Shown one piece after another: positions 10,926-21,906 of a DNA stretch of 64,000 bases. The notes beneath the pieces were generated by a model. That model was not told the DNA's origin. It saw nothing but the letters and a program-made list of their open reading frames with translations, and searched no databases. Source of the DNA: Nyssa sinensis (taxonomy: Eukaryota > Streptophyta > Magnoliopsida > Cornales > Nyssaceae); contig CM018048.1 in assembly GCA_008638375.1 (NCBI GenBank), forward strand, positions 8,900,040 through 8,964,039. The letters are read 5' to 3'. How positions within the stretch are numbered: position 1 is the first letter of the stretch; every line of letters starts with the position of its first letter. The position numbers and the translations under genes were made by a program.

Positions 10926-12447
10926 TATAATGAATAGACACGGGAGATTAAAAATTTATTAATTATTAGAATTAATAATTATAACCTTTTCTCATACTTT
11001 CATTAACCAATAAATATTTTTTACATGTAAATGATTTTCGGTACAAAAATAAGACTTCATATACAATTTCAATGACATTTTAATTTTTCATAAAAAAAAC
11101 ATATAATACTTAACTTATGACACAAAAAAACTCTTAATGTCTATTTCAAATAAAGAAATTATGTTTTTTGATATTATAATTTTTCTTATTTACTATAATT
11201 TTGATTTCAATTATGTAAAATTAATAAATATAATTACCAAGACATGTCATAAATAGGATATATACGTACATATATAATTATTTTTATCTCTCTAATAATT
11301 AATATTATTAAAAAAATTTATAAAAAAATAATAATTATTAAGTAATAAAATTATTAATTATCTACCATGAAATGAAGTTGATTTTTTAAAAATTTATTAT
11401 TTAAAAATTTATTAATTATTATAGATTGTTAATTTATTGAATATTAATTATAAAATTGTCAACTGTACGATTAACAATTTCGGTCTAATCATCAGTTTAG
11501 GGATGAAATGCTAACAAAAAATTTTAACTGAGTCCAAAAAAATTTTCAAATTGTCTTCCAAAAATAACTAATAAACTTAATATCTCTATCAGATACATGC
11601 AATAGAAGCAACTAAACCACGAAATCCGACAACTTAAGTCTGACAACTTCCTTAAAGCATTAAAGGTTTTGTTACATGGGATGAAGTAAACCATCTAGAC
11701 AATCTATCAATCACAAGTGAAATGAAATCATGTCCTCTAGCCATTTAGGTAGTCCGAGGACAATATCCATTCTCTTCCATGGTGGTGTATGTGGTATAGG
11801 TAAAGGAGTGTTAAGCAAATATTTTTCTTCTTAGCCAAAGCAATTGTCTTATTATAACCAAAGTGTCCAATTCATCTCCCTACATACTATTTCCAAAGTA
11901 AGAAATTATGAAAGAAAGTAGGAGGAATGCGTAATCTAGAACTCCTAACCAAGTATCAATTCTTAATCACAAAAGCAATAAAATCTCAATGACTTGTGCT
12001 AGACCATGTATAGGCCTTTTGTTTGTTTTTTGCATGGCGAGCCACTGATTAGAAATGATTTATACATTGGCAACCAAAAACACAATATTGTGTAAAGTTA
12101 CAGAATTTCTATGGACATTCAGACACAATTCTTTTATAATTAATAAATATGAAAAATAAAATTTTATTAATTATTAATTTTTTTTATACTTTTATTAAGA
12201 AAAAAATCATTTCATATATTTATATGAATTTTGACATAAAATAGACTTTATATACAATTTTTAATAATATTTTAATATTTTATAAAAAAAATACATATAA
12301 TATTAAATTTAAAAATACAAAATTTGTTAATATTCTTTTAAACTAAAGAAATGTTTCTAACGCTTTCTCATATTTACTTATTTATAATACTTTGATTCTA
12401 ATTTAAACAAAATTTACAAATATAATTTTTAAGACTTGCCATAAACA

Positions 12448-12484
<37 letters not shown>

Positions 12485-13190
12485 AGTACATGTATAACTA
12501 TTTTTTTTTTTAATAATTATTATTATAAAAAATTTTGACGGCGATCTAATATATTTTTACGGCGATCTCCCATCTCCCCTCTACCCTCTACGAGACTGAT
12601 CTCCTTCTATTGATTAGATACTTTGACGGCGATCAAAAACCGGTGACAATGGCGATGAGGTGCTTAGATGAAGTGGTGAACAACGCCTGGTTAGTGTCTC
12701 TCTGTTTTTTTTTTTTTCTTTTGTTATTTTTGTTCTTTCTCCATCTTTCACTCTCTTTGCCTCTTGCCCTTTTGCTACTAGGATGATTCGACTGTGTTCG
12801 AAATACCTGATAATGATGATGAGGATGCTCTCTGATAAACCATAACAAGTTAGTATTTTTCTTTCTCCATCTCTCACCTTTGTTTACTTCCAGATCTCGT
12901 TTCTCTTTCTCTCTTTCTTTTTCTTTTTTAAATTATTTCTCTGCCATATGATTTTTCAAATGTTTGTTTCATTGCTTTACGATGATGTGCCTGATAAAAC
13001 CCATTGTCGAACTGGTGTGGCATAAACCCAAATGTTCTTAGACAATACCTTTCTGACTTTCACAAAATTGAACCTCTCAGGCCACCATGTTCTCTGTGTC
13101 ACTATAGACCGTTTAATTCTTTGTTTCTACAATTTGTTTGTGAATTATTCACCTAATTGCAACTGATACCAACATGCGATATGGGCTCAT
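10926..13190. other. AT-rich intergenic DNA inside the NLR cluster
   Basis: Mostly very AT-rich, with an (AT)n microsatellite at about 12451-12478. Around 12600-12840 (plus) there is a short gene-like scrap: an ATG frame MAMRCLDEVVNNAW followed by a donor-like gttagtg, and after an acceptor-like ctactag a frame DDSTVFEIPDNDDEDAL then stop. The two do not join in the same frame and no family is recognised, so it is at most a decayed first exon. Low-copy-looking sequence at 12960-13160 is also unassigned. Confidence 0.45.
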
Positions 13191-13194
13191 GTGT

Positions 13195-13500
13195 TTATGT
13201 AACAATCTCATTAGCAAATACTTTAATACATTTGGGCACAATCAATTTATCAAGGAATATGAAGAAGCTCAAGATATTTAAGATTTTGGTTCGATGTTCA
13301 ATACAATTCATGATATCTAGATTCTCAAGATGAGGCATTGCACCATTCTGTACTCTTAACCATTTCAGACCTTTTACTGTAATACAATTAAGCATATTAT
13401 CTTGAGCCTCTGAAACCCTCCATCCTTGAAACACATTCCTTCCCTGTTTTGACTCAGAGTAACCCTGGCCAAGCAGAAACACGGGCTGTTTCGTAATCAC
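13195..13500 (-). pseudogene. NLR LRR-domain fragment (C-terminal remnant)
   Basis: The minus-strand frame of about 100 residues contains the C-terminal LRR hallmark seen in both full-length NLRs here. GLKWLRVQNGAMPHLENLDI aligns with KRLTRVTVEEGAMPCLEEL of NLR 1 and KELRLVRMEEGVMPCLEGL of NLR 2, followed by the conserved C (..MNC). Homology seems to extend back to about 13545. It has no NB-ARC or CC domain and no family-typical start. It is therefore a leftover of a third NLR copy, consistent with a cluster shaped by unequal crossing-over. Expression as a protein is unlikely. Confidence 0.75.
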
Positions 13501-13845
13501 ATTGGCTGCTTCATGCTGCGTTTGCAGTAGAACTTTGGGGAGCTAAGGGATGGCCTTCAAGGCTTACTCATCTGGAAGTCAATATAGATGCTTAAGCAGT
13601 TGTCACCCTTATCTCTCACAACAGATGATCATCATAAACTCAGCTCCCTGGTGCATGATTGCAACCAAATGTAAAATAAAATCCCGGATTAACAAAATGA
13701 AATCCAGCAAAACAATTGGTGATAAAAAGAAGCAAGAAAGCGATTACAACAAATAGGGAACAAAATTCAATAAAATTGCTGTCTGAGTGATGATGATAAC
13801 CTGGTGATCAGAATTCTTTTGCTTCTCTCACATCGATGTTTCTCT

Positions 13846-16632
13846 CTACAGGTAATGTCCAGTCCAGCAATTATCTTTCAAGTATCCAACCCAAACTCTA
13901 GAGATGTGTGCTATTTTCCAGTGATCCCCCCCTCCACTTTGTCTGTCCAGACTCGAGATTAAATTATCTGGCATGTCACCCAACTCAAGCACTTTCATGT
14001 TGGCTAGATGTTCAATGCCGGAGGGCACTTCCTCCAACAATTTACAATTTCGAATATATAGCCCTTCAAGACAAGGCATTACGCCCTCTTCCATTCTCAC
14101 CAATCTCAATTCTTTTAATCTAACAAGATATAAAAACTTAAGCTTTGGAAATCCTCCAGCCTTGAAACACAATTCCTCTGCATCATAAGCTTGAAGAAGT
14201 GTGAGGTAAACCAGACTTGGCAAATGTTGAAGGGATTGCAATGGATCATACCTCAACTGGCTCCACCTTAAAGATAGCCTGGTAAGGTTATAAAGAGAAG
14301 TTATCCAGAGTGGTAACTTCTCTAAGCATCCGGACAAGTAGAGGTGTTGAAGAAATGGAGGAGGAGCCCGAGATAGAGAGTGGAGATCAATAATCTCATC
14401 CTCTTCTGCTGAAGTAATCGACAATGAGCGAAGGTCACTCAGCTTTTCAATGGAGGAGCAAAGAGCCATCCCATCTTCTCTTTTCAACTTTAAAATGCCT
14501 AACCTCCTCAATTGGGTCAACTTCCCCAGCTCTCTCATTGAAGTGCATGCGTTATGGTTTGCCTCGATGAAAGAGAGCTTCTGAAGGGATGACAAGCCTC
14601 CTATTTTCGCCAGAGCTTCAAAACCATATAAAGAGTGAAATGATGCATATAGCTCTACTTTGTAGCGATACACCAGGAGATGGCGAAGCAGATGGAGCTT
14701 GCAGATCTCAGCAGGCAATTTAGTGACACGGGTGCCTTTGAGATCCAAGGTTTCTAGATTTATAAGGTTCCCAATTGATTTTGGAAGCATTTCAATCTTT
14801 GTTCCTCTCAAGCTTAGATACCTAAGATGAAGTAGTTTGACTACTTCATCTGGAAATGTCTCCAAGGAAGCGCCTCTCAAGTCTAAAACCTTCAAAAGAC
14901 TTGGAGCACAATTGAACAATATAGGCATGGATGACTTGGAGAGAGGATCTTCCACTCCAAACATGAGCAAGGAACGAAGTCGACGAAAATAGGAGACATT
15001 GTGTAGACTTCCCAAGGTATTGTGCATGGACAGGCGTCTGATTTTTTCCGGCCAACTTGGGTTTCTTTCACTAGCTATTGCTAGAAAGTAGTGAGTTTTT
15101 GACTTTGGAAGAATAATTTCACGCAAAAGGTCATGGATGCGGCACAATCTGACCCTTCCATCAATGGAGGTCCCTGCTACTTGAATCAAGCTTCTATTAA
15201 GGAGCTCATTGAGGTAGCTTTCTGCAACTTCCTCTGGTGTCTTCCCTTCTGTCATTTCTACAAATCCTTCGGCAGTCCATAACCGAATCAGCCTCATGCA
15301 CTCGATCATGTGATCCTCCGGGAAAATGCTCAAGTACAAAAAACAGGACTTTAGATAGTAAGGCAAATCATGATAACTGAGTAGCAATATTTTCTTTGTA
15401 CTCCGAAGATTATTGTTGGTTTCTAGTTCACCGCCAAGGCAGCGATAAATCATTGCCCATTCATGTATTCTACTCTTGTCCTTCAAAGCCAGCACACCGC
15501 TGATTGCAACAATTGCAAGTGGCAGCCCCTCACATTTTGCCAAGATGCATTTTGAGAGTTCTTCTAAATGTGGAGGGCAGTGATTCTCCTGAAAAGTTCT
15601 CCCACAAAATAGAGTCCAAGACTCTTCTGGAGACAAGGCCTTCATAGTATAGATATGATCATGGGTTTTAAGACAGGTGGTAGAAGCTACATCAATATTA
15701 CGTGTAGTGAGAATCACACGGCTACCATTATTGCTGTTGGGCAATATACATTTGATAGCATGCCATGCATCTATTTTCCATATGTCATCTAAGACAATCA
15801 CATACCTGCTTTGCTGGAGGAAATCTTTGATGGCTGCTTTTAGCCTGTCGTTGTTCATCGTTTCCACTATTCGTGGAACTGGCTGCCTGACTTCATCAAA
15901 CAGTTGTTGAATCAAGTCTCTTAGCAGCTCCTCCATCTTAAATGACTGAGAAAAAGTGATCCAAGCATGGGTCTCGAAATGCTTTCTCACTTCTACATCA
16001 TCATAAACCTTTTTTACGAGGGTGGTTTTCCCCAACCCTCCCATTCCCACCACTGAAACAACTTTGAGTCCTGGACTTTCTTTTACAAGCTGCTCGATCA
16101 GCTCTTGCTTGGGCTTGTCAATGCCCACAAGCTCTGCTTCTTCTAGCAAAAGTGCATCACCTCGACGGTCATACCACGTGTCATCATTGATTACAGTGGA
16201 GCTTGAGTTATGCTTGGAGATGCTATCTTTGTAACGATATCTCCCTTGTCCTTCAGAAATATTCATCACTCTGGATTTAATTCTTCGTATTTCAGAGAGA
16301 ATTCTCCAGCGAGCTCTCAAGTTCTTAACATAGCAAGATATCTTACGAAAAGCACCATGGATTCGATCCCCGTGATGATGAGCAAACCAGAGCATGAATT
16401 CATCAAGCACATCTTCAGTGTCGTAAGCAACATCTCGCACTTGCTTAACCCACACATGGAGTTCTGGGTCACTCTCTTCCATTGCATCAGCCACTTTGAG
16501 GAAAGCCCTCGTGCGCTCCAATTCATCTCTGATATACTGAACTTCTTCCCGAGTACCTCCCAACAATTTCAGTTCGTCACGTAGCATGAATGTAAGCTGG
16601 TTGAGCAGAAAGTTTACTGCAATCTCCGCCAT
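13846..16632 (-). CDS. CC-NBS-LRR (RPM1-like) disease resistance protein, NLR 2
   Basis: A single-exon protein of 928 residues and a paralogue of NLR 1. The coiled coil covers about 1-135, with DTEDVLDE at 71-78. NB-ARC motifs: P-loop GMGGLGKTT 196-204, kinase-2 YVIVLDDIW 277-285, RNBS-B GSRVILTTR 303-311, GLPLAI 369-374, RNBS-D CFLYLSIFPED 430-440, MHD-equivalent RIHD 498-501. LRRs run from about 530 to 905 (LRYLSLRGTKIEMLPKSIGN and others). All nucleotide-binding residues are present and there is no internal stop. The start is the ATG at 16630-16632 (MAEIAVNFLLNQL). A TATAAATT on the coding strand lies at about 16708-16715, some 76-80 bp upstream. In sequence it differs from NLR 1 across the LRR, as expected under diversifying selection. 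The role is inferred from family membership: cytoplasmic or membrane-associated immune receptor. Confidence 0.95.
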   Translation of the reverse strand: MAEIAVNFLLNQLTFMLRDELKLLGGTREEVQYIRDELERTRAFLKVADAMEESDPELHVWVKQVRDVAYDTEDVLDEFMLWFAHHHGDRIHGAFRKISCYVKNLRARWRILSEIRRIKSRVMNISEGQGRYRYKDSISKHNSSSTVINDDTWYDRRGDALLLEEAELVGIDKPKQELIEQLVKESPGLKVVSVVGMGGLGKTTLVKKVYDDVEVRKHFETHAWITFSQSFKMEELLRDLIQQLFDEVRQPVPRIVETMNNDRLKAAIKDFLQQSRYVIVLDDIWKIDAWHAIKCILPNSNNGSRVILTTRNIDVASTTCLKTHDHIYTMKALSPEESWTLFCGRTFQENHCPPHLEELSKCILAKCEGLPLAIVAISGVLALKDKSRIHEWAMIYRCLGGELETNNNLRSTKKILLLSYHDLPYYLKSCFLYLSIFPEDHMIECMRLIRLWTAEGFVEMTEGKTPEEVAESYLNELLNRSLIQVAGTSIDGRVRLCRIHDLLREIILPKSKTHYFLAIASERNPSWPEKIRRLSMHNTLGSLHNVSYFRRLRSLLMFGVEDPLSKSSMPILFNCAPSLLKVLDLRGASLETFPDEVVKLLHLRYLSLRGTKIEMLPKSIGNLINLETLDLKGTRVTKLPAEICKLHLLRHLLVYRYKVELYASFHSLYGFEALAKIGGLSSLQKLSFIEANHNACTSMRELGKLTQLRRLGILKLKREDGMALCSSIEKLSDLRSLSITSAEEDEIIDLHSLSRAPPPFLQHLYLSGCLEKLPLWITSLYNLTRLSLRWSQLRYDPLQSLQHLPSLVYLTLLQAYDAEELCFKAGGFPKLKFLYLVRLKELRLVRMEEGVMPCLEGLYIRNCKLLEEVPSGIEHLANMKVLELGDMPDNLISSLDRQSGGGDHWKIAHISRVWVGYLKDNCWTGHYL

Positions 16633-16720
16633 ATTTTACTGTTCAATTCTCTTTTGGTAGCCTTTTGTTTATCTGAAAGGGTGCAGAGAATTGTATTTTG
16701 TGTATTCAATTTATAAGAAT

Positions 16721-16912
16721 TGTAACACCTAAAGTTGCTCTAATATCACTTGTCACGCTCCAAGTTGTGACGTTCCAAGTCTGTTGTTCTAACAACTTGA
16801 AAGAGTGCAATAACATAACTCAAAGCGTTTTAGCTAAGTTATTAGTAGTAAGGCTTGTGATATCTTATAAATAAATCAAATTCCTCATGTCTAACTGATG
16901 TGGGATATCACA
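16721..16912. mobile_element. Short LTR-like fragment
   Basis: About 192 bp beginning tgtaacacctaaag and ending tgtgggatatcaca, with TG...CA ends. The terminal motif ctgatgtgggatatcaca is common at the ends of small plant LTR elements. There is no convincing target duplication (agaat versus ataat). It lies directly upstream of the NLR 2 promoter region. Confidence 0.35.
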
Positions 16913-17029
16913 ATAATAGAACTAAGAATCCAAGCTCGGTGGAAGATTTTAATTTGATTGCATAAACTTTTGAAATGCTATGTTAAAAAAATGTTACATT
17001 CATTAAGTGGTGGATTACTAACTTTTTCC

Positions 17030-18275
17030 ACATATTGGCATGGTATGATTTTTATTGTTTAAATATAGAATACACAAGACAACATATTCAGAAACTCCAA
17101 GGCTTGATGAGTCTGAGAAGGACCCAACAACATTTTTGGGTGTGAACTTAGAGCACTGAACTAATAGATTAATAAGTAATGAAGTAAATTGACTGTGTAT
17201 TGGCATGGTTTGATTTTATAAGCTGACTAATGAATTATACTAAACAAGAATCAAGAACTCAAAAACTTGAGCTTTACTAGGTGTGAACTTTGAGCACTGC
17301 ACTAATAATTTAATTAATCAATCACGCCACAATCCACAAACGAAGCTTTCCAGATTGTGGTCATTTGCTATAATAAATTAACTGGTTTTGCTTTATATGG
17401 TGGAAAATATAATTTATTTACAGAGAACTGTCCTTGAGTCTAATTTGATTAAGAGGTATAGTCCGATTGGCAAGAAATTTTTAGGTGAATAGAATTTATT
17501 AACTTAGTCAATAAACACAGTCAATCATTTTATGTCATATAGGTAAAAATAATTTTATTTTGTCTTCTTCAAACTAGACAACATGTATATGTGACATAGG
17601 CTAATTGGCCTAGTTCGTGCACCTGAGTCACCTAAAAAGTTCTTCAAATTCAGCACTTTCTGTAAGAGTTGTATTATGAAAATAGTTTTGGTTGTCCTTA
17701 AAAAGGAAAAGAAGATAAAAATAAATGAAAAAGAAAAGTTTAATGGTAAGTTTGATTACTGACAATTAAATTTGCAGTTGTGAATATTAAACTGATAAAA
17801 AAAAACTATTTATAAAAATAAAATAAAAAATTAGACTAATGATTTCTGACATCCAAAGGATGAGTCCTTTTCAAATTATGAAACTAAACTAATGTGCTAG
17901 AGCTGATGTAGCTTAGTGGTAGAAAGCATTTGACAGATCTTAAGAAACAAAAAGAAAAGAAGCAACACTGCCTAAAAGTGTTTTGAGTCACTCAACACCC
18001 CCCCCCCCCCCTCCCCCTCCCCCTCCCCCCACCTCCCAAAAAAAGGGTGCGTAATGATAAAGGTATCTTCATGGGAAATGAAAATTGACTCCATGACCCT
18101 TGTGCATCAAAGTTTTCAAAAGCATTTTCTTTTAGAAGGAAAGGAAACAAAAAAAAATGGAAGTAGAGGAAAGCAATTTTGTCATCTGGTGTTGATTTGA
18201 AGAAGACCAACTTAAAAGTGGCTTGGGGTTTCTTATCTAATCCTTCAAAGGAAGGAGGCTTTATCTGTATCATCC
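17030..18275 (+). repeat. Dispersed repeat family: unit plus module, reference copy
   Basis: Two linked blocks recur across 17-36 kb. Block U (here about 17260-17440) contains ggtgtgaactttgagcactg, a ttgatcaatca-like stretch, a gtggtcatttgc motif and a gtggaaaatataattt motif. An extra shorter copy at 17030-17170 makes a local tandem duplication. Block R (about 17945-18260) contains cactgcctaaaagtg, a Lys-like A-rich segment and tggtgttgatttgaagaaga. The C-rich tract at 17998-18032 interrupts block R. There is no coding capacity. An inverted copy of the whole arrangement lies at about 35040-36250. Nature unknown: it could derive from a gene 5' region or a retroelement. Confidence 0.65.
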
Positions 18276-18279
18276 ATCT

Positions 18280-19350
18280 ATACCTATCTATACTCTATAT
18301 AAAAGTACAAGTGGCCATTAGAAAAAAAAAATAGCAAGTTGTTTTTGTAGCAATTCTTCGCTGAGTTGAAAAAGGAGAGTAAAACATTCTAAAGTTAAAG
18401 TTATTTCTTACTTTCTTTACGCTCAACCAAACCCAACATTTTGTTGTTTTGGTGAGCCATATTGTCAAAATCTTGTTTACATAAATCTGATCTCTTAACA
18501 ACTGGGAGAAAAATAAATAAAAGGATCAAGGTGTTTAGTTTCAACAATCACAATGAATTTCTTTTCTTTTGTTGCCATAAATGTATTATCAATTTTGGGT
18601 TTGCAGTATGTTAATCCAAGTATCTGCTGAGTTTGATTTATAAAATAGGAACTCAATTTATATTTACTCTCAGTTTGATCTCCTCTTCTGATTTGTTTAA
18701 TATGACTTGGAGTTTCTCTTGTTGTCAATTATCAAATTTTCTCTTGTTGTCAACTCAAATATGTTTTTATTAAATTAAGTCATAATATTTTATTCTTATA
18801 TATTTTCATATATACATGCATGTGTGCAGTGATGGATTCAAAACTTATGGTTAGGAGACAAAAGTGTAAACATTAGAATTTAAAGGGAACTCTTATGAAT
18901 AGATATAAAAAAACTCTAAATCAAAGTACATATAAAAGAAATAGATATGTTTTCATTACTGAAGATTACATAGACAAAGATATTCAAAATGTTAAGAATG
19001 CAAGGAAGAAGTGAGAGATGATTTACTAATAATCAGACATATGATGAAGAATCATTTTCAAACCTATATATATTCAAGAGTGAAACTGTCTATATAGACT
19101 TGATTAAGAAAATCAACAACTGGATTATATTAGATTAGCCATGTCGTTTTCCATTAAAATGAATTTAACCAATACAATGCTAGAAATAATTGAAAAAAAA
19201 AAAACTCATAATCAAATGAAAAATATTAATAAAAATTCACAAAAATAAGGATTGACTGGGGTGGAGGGGTCACAATCAAACATATGTAGTCTGCTATATG
19301 GCTGAAGTCACAATTTCTCCTAGTTTGAGTGGGCACAACTTTTTACGTTT
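18280..19350. other. Intergenic, no gene seen
   Basis: AT-rich sequence without recognisable coding or RNA genes. A tRNA-like stretch just upstream (about 17899-17932) is discussed under rejected items. Confidence 0.5.
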
Positions 19351-19359
19351 GATTGCTCC

Positions 19360-19714
19360 CTAAGAAGCATGGATACGGACACGGATACGACACAATATGG
19401 ACACGCAAACACGTTATTTCTCAAAAAAATAAGACACGAACACGTTGAATATATATAATTTTTTTTTATATTTTTTATATGACTATAATAAAAACCTAAT
19501 GTTATTTTAATTAAAATTAGTATAAAACACAAATTTTAAAAATATTATTAAGATATATTAAAATAACAAAGCCATTAAATAAAAATTAAAGAATTTCTTC
19601 ATTTAATCATCAACATCCATGATTCAAATGTCGGGACATATATCCGGAAAGTGTCCGAGAGTGTCGGTATCCGACACGAACACGTGAGCCAAAATAGAGT
19701 ATCCGTGCTTCATA
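19360..19714. mobile_element. Mutator-type MITE (355 bp)
   Basis: Terminal inverted repeats are gaagcatggatacggacacg at the left and, reverse-complemented, gaagcacggatactctattt then tcggataccgacac at the right. A 9-bp direct repeat gattgctcc flanks it (19351-19359 and 19715-19723). The GC-rich gacacg-rich ends around an AT-rich centre, plus the 9-bp duplication, fit a MULE-derived element; I recall similar gaagcacggatacgg-type repeats from other plant genomes. No coding capacity. Confidence 0.8.
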
Positions 19715-19784
19715 GATTGCTCCTATACTCATGCATAAAGTGATGTGCAGGAGAACATGAATTTTGTTGCAAAACTTCACTGCT

Positions 19785-21075
19785 TCAAGGCGCGTGTGTA
19801 TGCTACATGGCCCAATACCCTGCTCCTGCAGTCTTGGGACAACCTTAACTTCATGGTGTAATCAATTTGATAGAAAGTACCCTATACAAGGAACAAGCTT
19901 CCAAATCCCACTTTAGAAGTGTTCCTGGTTTTGAGAATTTCTCAACAAATAGAATGGTTACAGATTTTGCTAAATAATTTCCTTACTTTATTGTTCATGC
20001 ACTGCTTAAAAGTGCCCGGGTCCATGACAAAAACTACTTCATTCTTCATGTGAAATGGAAACAGATTCCTTGAACTTTGTCCATCAATGTTTCCAAAAAT
20101 CTCTCTTTTTTATTTTTTTAAAGAAGAAAAGGGAACAAAAAGATCAAAGTAGAGGAATTCATTTTTGTCTTCTGGTGTTGATTTGAAGAAGACCAAAGAA
20201 AAAGTGGCTTAAGAGACTTGTTAAGTGACCCTTCAAAGGAAGAAGGGTTAACAGTTTGTATCTTATTATTTCTGTTAGAAGTATAATAGAGTTATCTATA
20301 TATTATTGTGATACTAGGGTTAGAGTTAGGGTTAGGGTTAGTTGTCACACATATTATTGTGTAATGAATTAGAATTTCATAATTTATTTTCTTTATTACT
20401 ACTTTTCATGTACAATCGTGTGATCCTTGTTTTCTTTATTAGTATTTTTCAGAGTAATGCTATTCATATTATAAAACTTTACCAAATCTTTTTACCTGCT
20501 GACGTGGCTGTTTGGGTGTTAGTCGGGTGCTAATCAATTAAGTCTTTTAGTGCTAGTCAATTAAGCCTCTTGGACTCACTTGACATGACTAGCACTAAGA
20601 GACTGAATTCACTAGCACCAAGAGGCTGAATTCACTAGCACTAAGAACAACTACGTCAGCAGGTAAATTTTTTTAGTAAAATATTAAGGTAAGGATAGTA
20701 TTACTCTATTTTTCATATACAACCATCCTTTATTAATATTTTTTTTTTTGTACAATCTCATGACTCTCTTATACAATGAAACTCTTTTGTTTAGTTTAAA
20801 ACAATCAACATAATACAATATAGTCCTATCCTTTTGGGTGCTTCCTTTCTCTCTTTTCTCTTTCTTCACTTTTTGTTTTATCTTTTATATTATTCTAACA
20901 AATCTCATAATTTCAAAAGAATAAAGGGGATGTCCCACGTTGAATGGTTTATATTTGGTCTATTGTTGTTCAAAGGGTCTACGTTGAGTGGATTGAGAGT
21001 CCAATTATTATTAATTTTTAAAGAGCAGATGTTTTTGGGATATACCCACTTTCATGATCGTTGACCTCGTGATAA
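19785..21075 (+). repeat. LTR-like block, copy 1 of a 1.2-kb duplication
   Basis: It matches 31645-32890 over its whole length: tacatggcccaataccctgc, aaggaacaagcttccaaatc, the block R motif tggtgttgatttgaagaaga, cacatattattgtgtaatga, and gtcccacgttgaatggttta. The sequence around 20290-21075 resembles a plant copia-like LTR (TATA-like, acatattattgtgtaatg, gtcccacgttgaatgg). It includes an interstitial run of ttaggg repeats at about 20315-20340. Unlike the second copy it carries a MITE at 20451-20706. Confidence 0.65.
20451..20706. mobile_element. MITE with ~55-bp TIRs and 7-8-bp target duplication
   Basis: The left end agagtaatgctattcatatt mirrors the right end (reverse complement agagtaatactatccttacc). 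Both arms contain the inner motif tacctgctgacgt. The flanking direct repeat is tatttttc (20443-20450 and 20707-20714; one base is ambiguous at the right junction). The paralogous block at about 32461-32480 has the uninterrupted sequence ttaatatttttcatgtataa, an empty site. The centre holds short inverted copies of gtgctagt/actagcac. An 8-bp duplication suggests the hAT superfamily. Confidence 0.85.
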
Positions 21076-21126
21076 AAAATTCTTAAACCAAGAAAAAAGC
21101 TAGACCACTTCTTCAGTATATTGTGG

Positions 21127-21906
21127 ATGATGGGTGTCATTACATGTTTGACATATATGATAACTTAAAAACATGAATTTATGTTTAAAGGTTATTGTGA
21201 GATTTTTTTATTTTTAAATTTGAGCTGATCTTAAATTAGTTATTTTATATAAAAATATATCTTTATTATTTAAGAATATGAGTTATGATTTTCTAATTAA
21301 AATAGTAGTATTCTAGTTTTATAAATATGATGTAATGGGTTTTTATTATGTAATTTTTTTATTTATTAATACTAAAATATAATTTTGAATTTTGAAGAAT
21401 TTATTCTCTTTTTTTGGGTTGATTGTTTCCCATTGTGGATATCGATGTTGGTCGTATTCATCTCTTCACGTTTTCCTTCTATATTAGTTAGTATCAAAGT
21501 AAGGATTTAACTAAATGGCTGGATGACAATTGGTGGAGATAGAATTATAATTTCTTTCGACGACATTTGTAGGAGACAATTTGTCACTCGTTTGGAGTCT
21601 CGGATACATTAGAATCGTGAAGACAATCGGTACTATATTGACGATGGATCTCACAATCAACCTGTTGGTGGACACATTTCTATTCAAAGAGTTTTGCGCA
21701 ATTACGAAAAACTTCATGGTTCTAGTAATAATTTTTATTTTGAATACTTTCTTGATTGGATTTATGATTTGAATGATTGTCTTAAATACATAGAACTTTT
21801 ATAAGAGAAAAAATATGTTTGGTTAGAAGATAAGCTTGTAGGGTTAGTCAAAAGATCGTAGTTCGATTTATAGAAGCGTAAACAATGTCAAGGTAAAATA
21901 TGTACC
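21127..21906 (+). mobile_element. Ty3/gypsy relic: 5' LTR and gag start
   Basis: 21127 to about 21489 matches the LTRs at 25930-26335 and 33362-33785 (shared ctagttttataaatatgatg; tgaagaattt; gttgattgtttcc). At about 21488-21500, ttagtatcaaagtaag resembles a degenerate methionine-tRNA primer-binding site. The following frame is gag-like: FDYFLDWIYDLNDCLKYIEL resembles the start of the retrotransposon gag domain (..YxxWLxxvexxFexxe..), with many stops. The gag is interrupted at 21907 by the solo LTR and resumes at 25075. Confidence 0.65.

Noticed and set aside
12614..12877. 87-codon minus-strand frame near the possible exon scrap
   Set aside because: Lys/Arg-rich because of CT-rich DNA on the plus strand; no domain.
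16210..16584. 124-codon plus-strand frame over NLR 2, and similar frames at 8557-8943
   Set aside because: They lie opposite conserved coiled-coil and NB-ARC codons; no domain of their own.
17899..17932. tRNA-like stretch (gctgatgtagcttagtggta) with a box-A-like motif
   Set aside because: No B box, no anticodon arm and no acceptor pairing follow; a related repeat copy at 28218 lacks most of it. At best a truncated tRNA-derived scrap.
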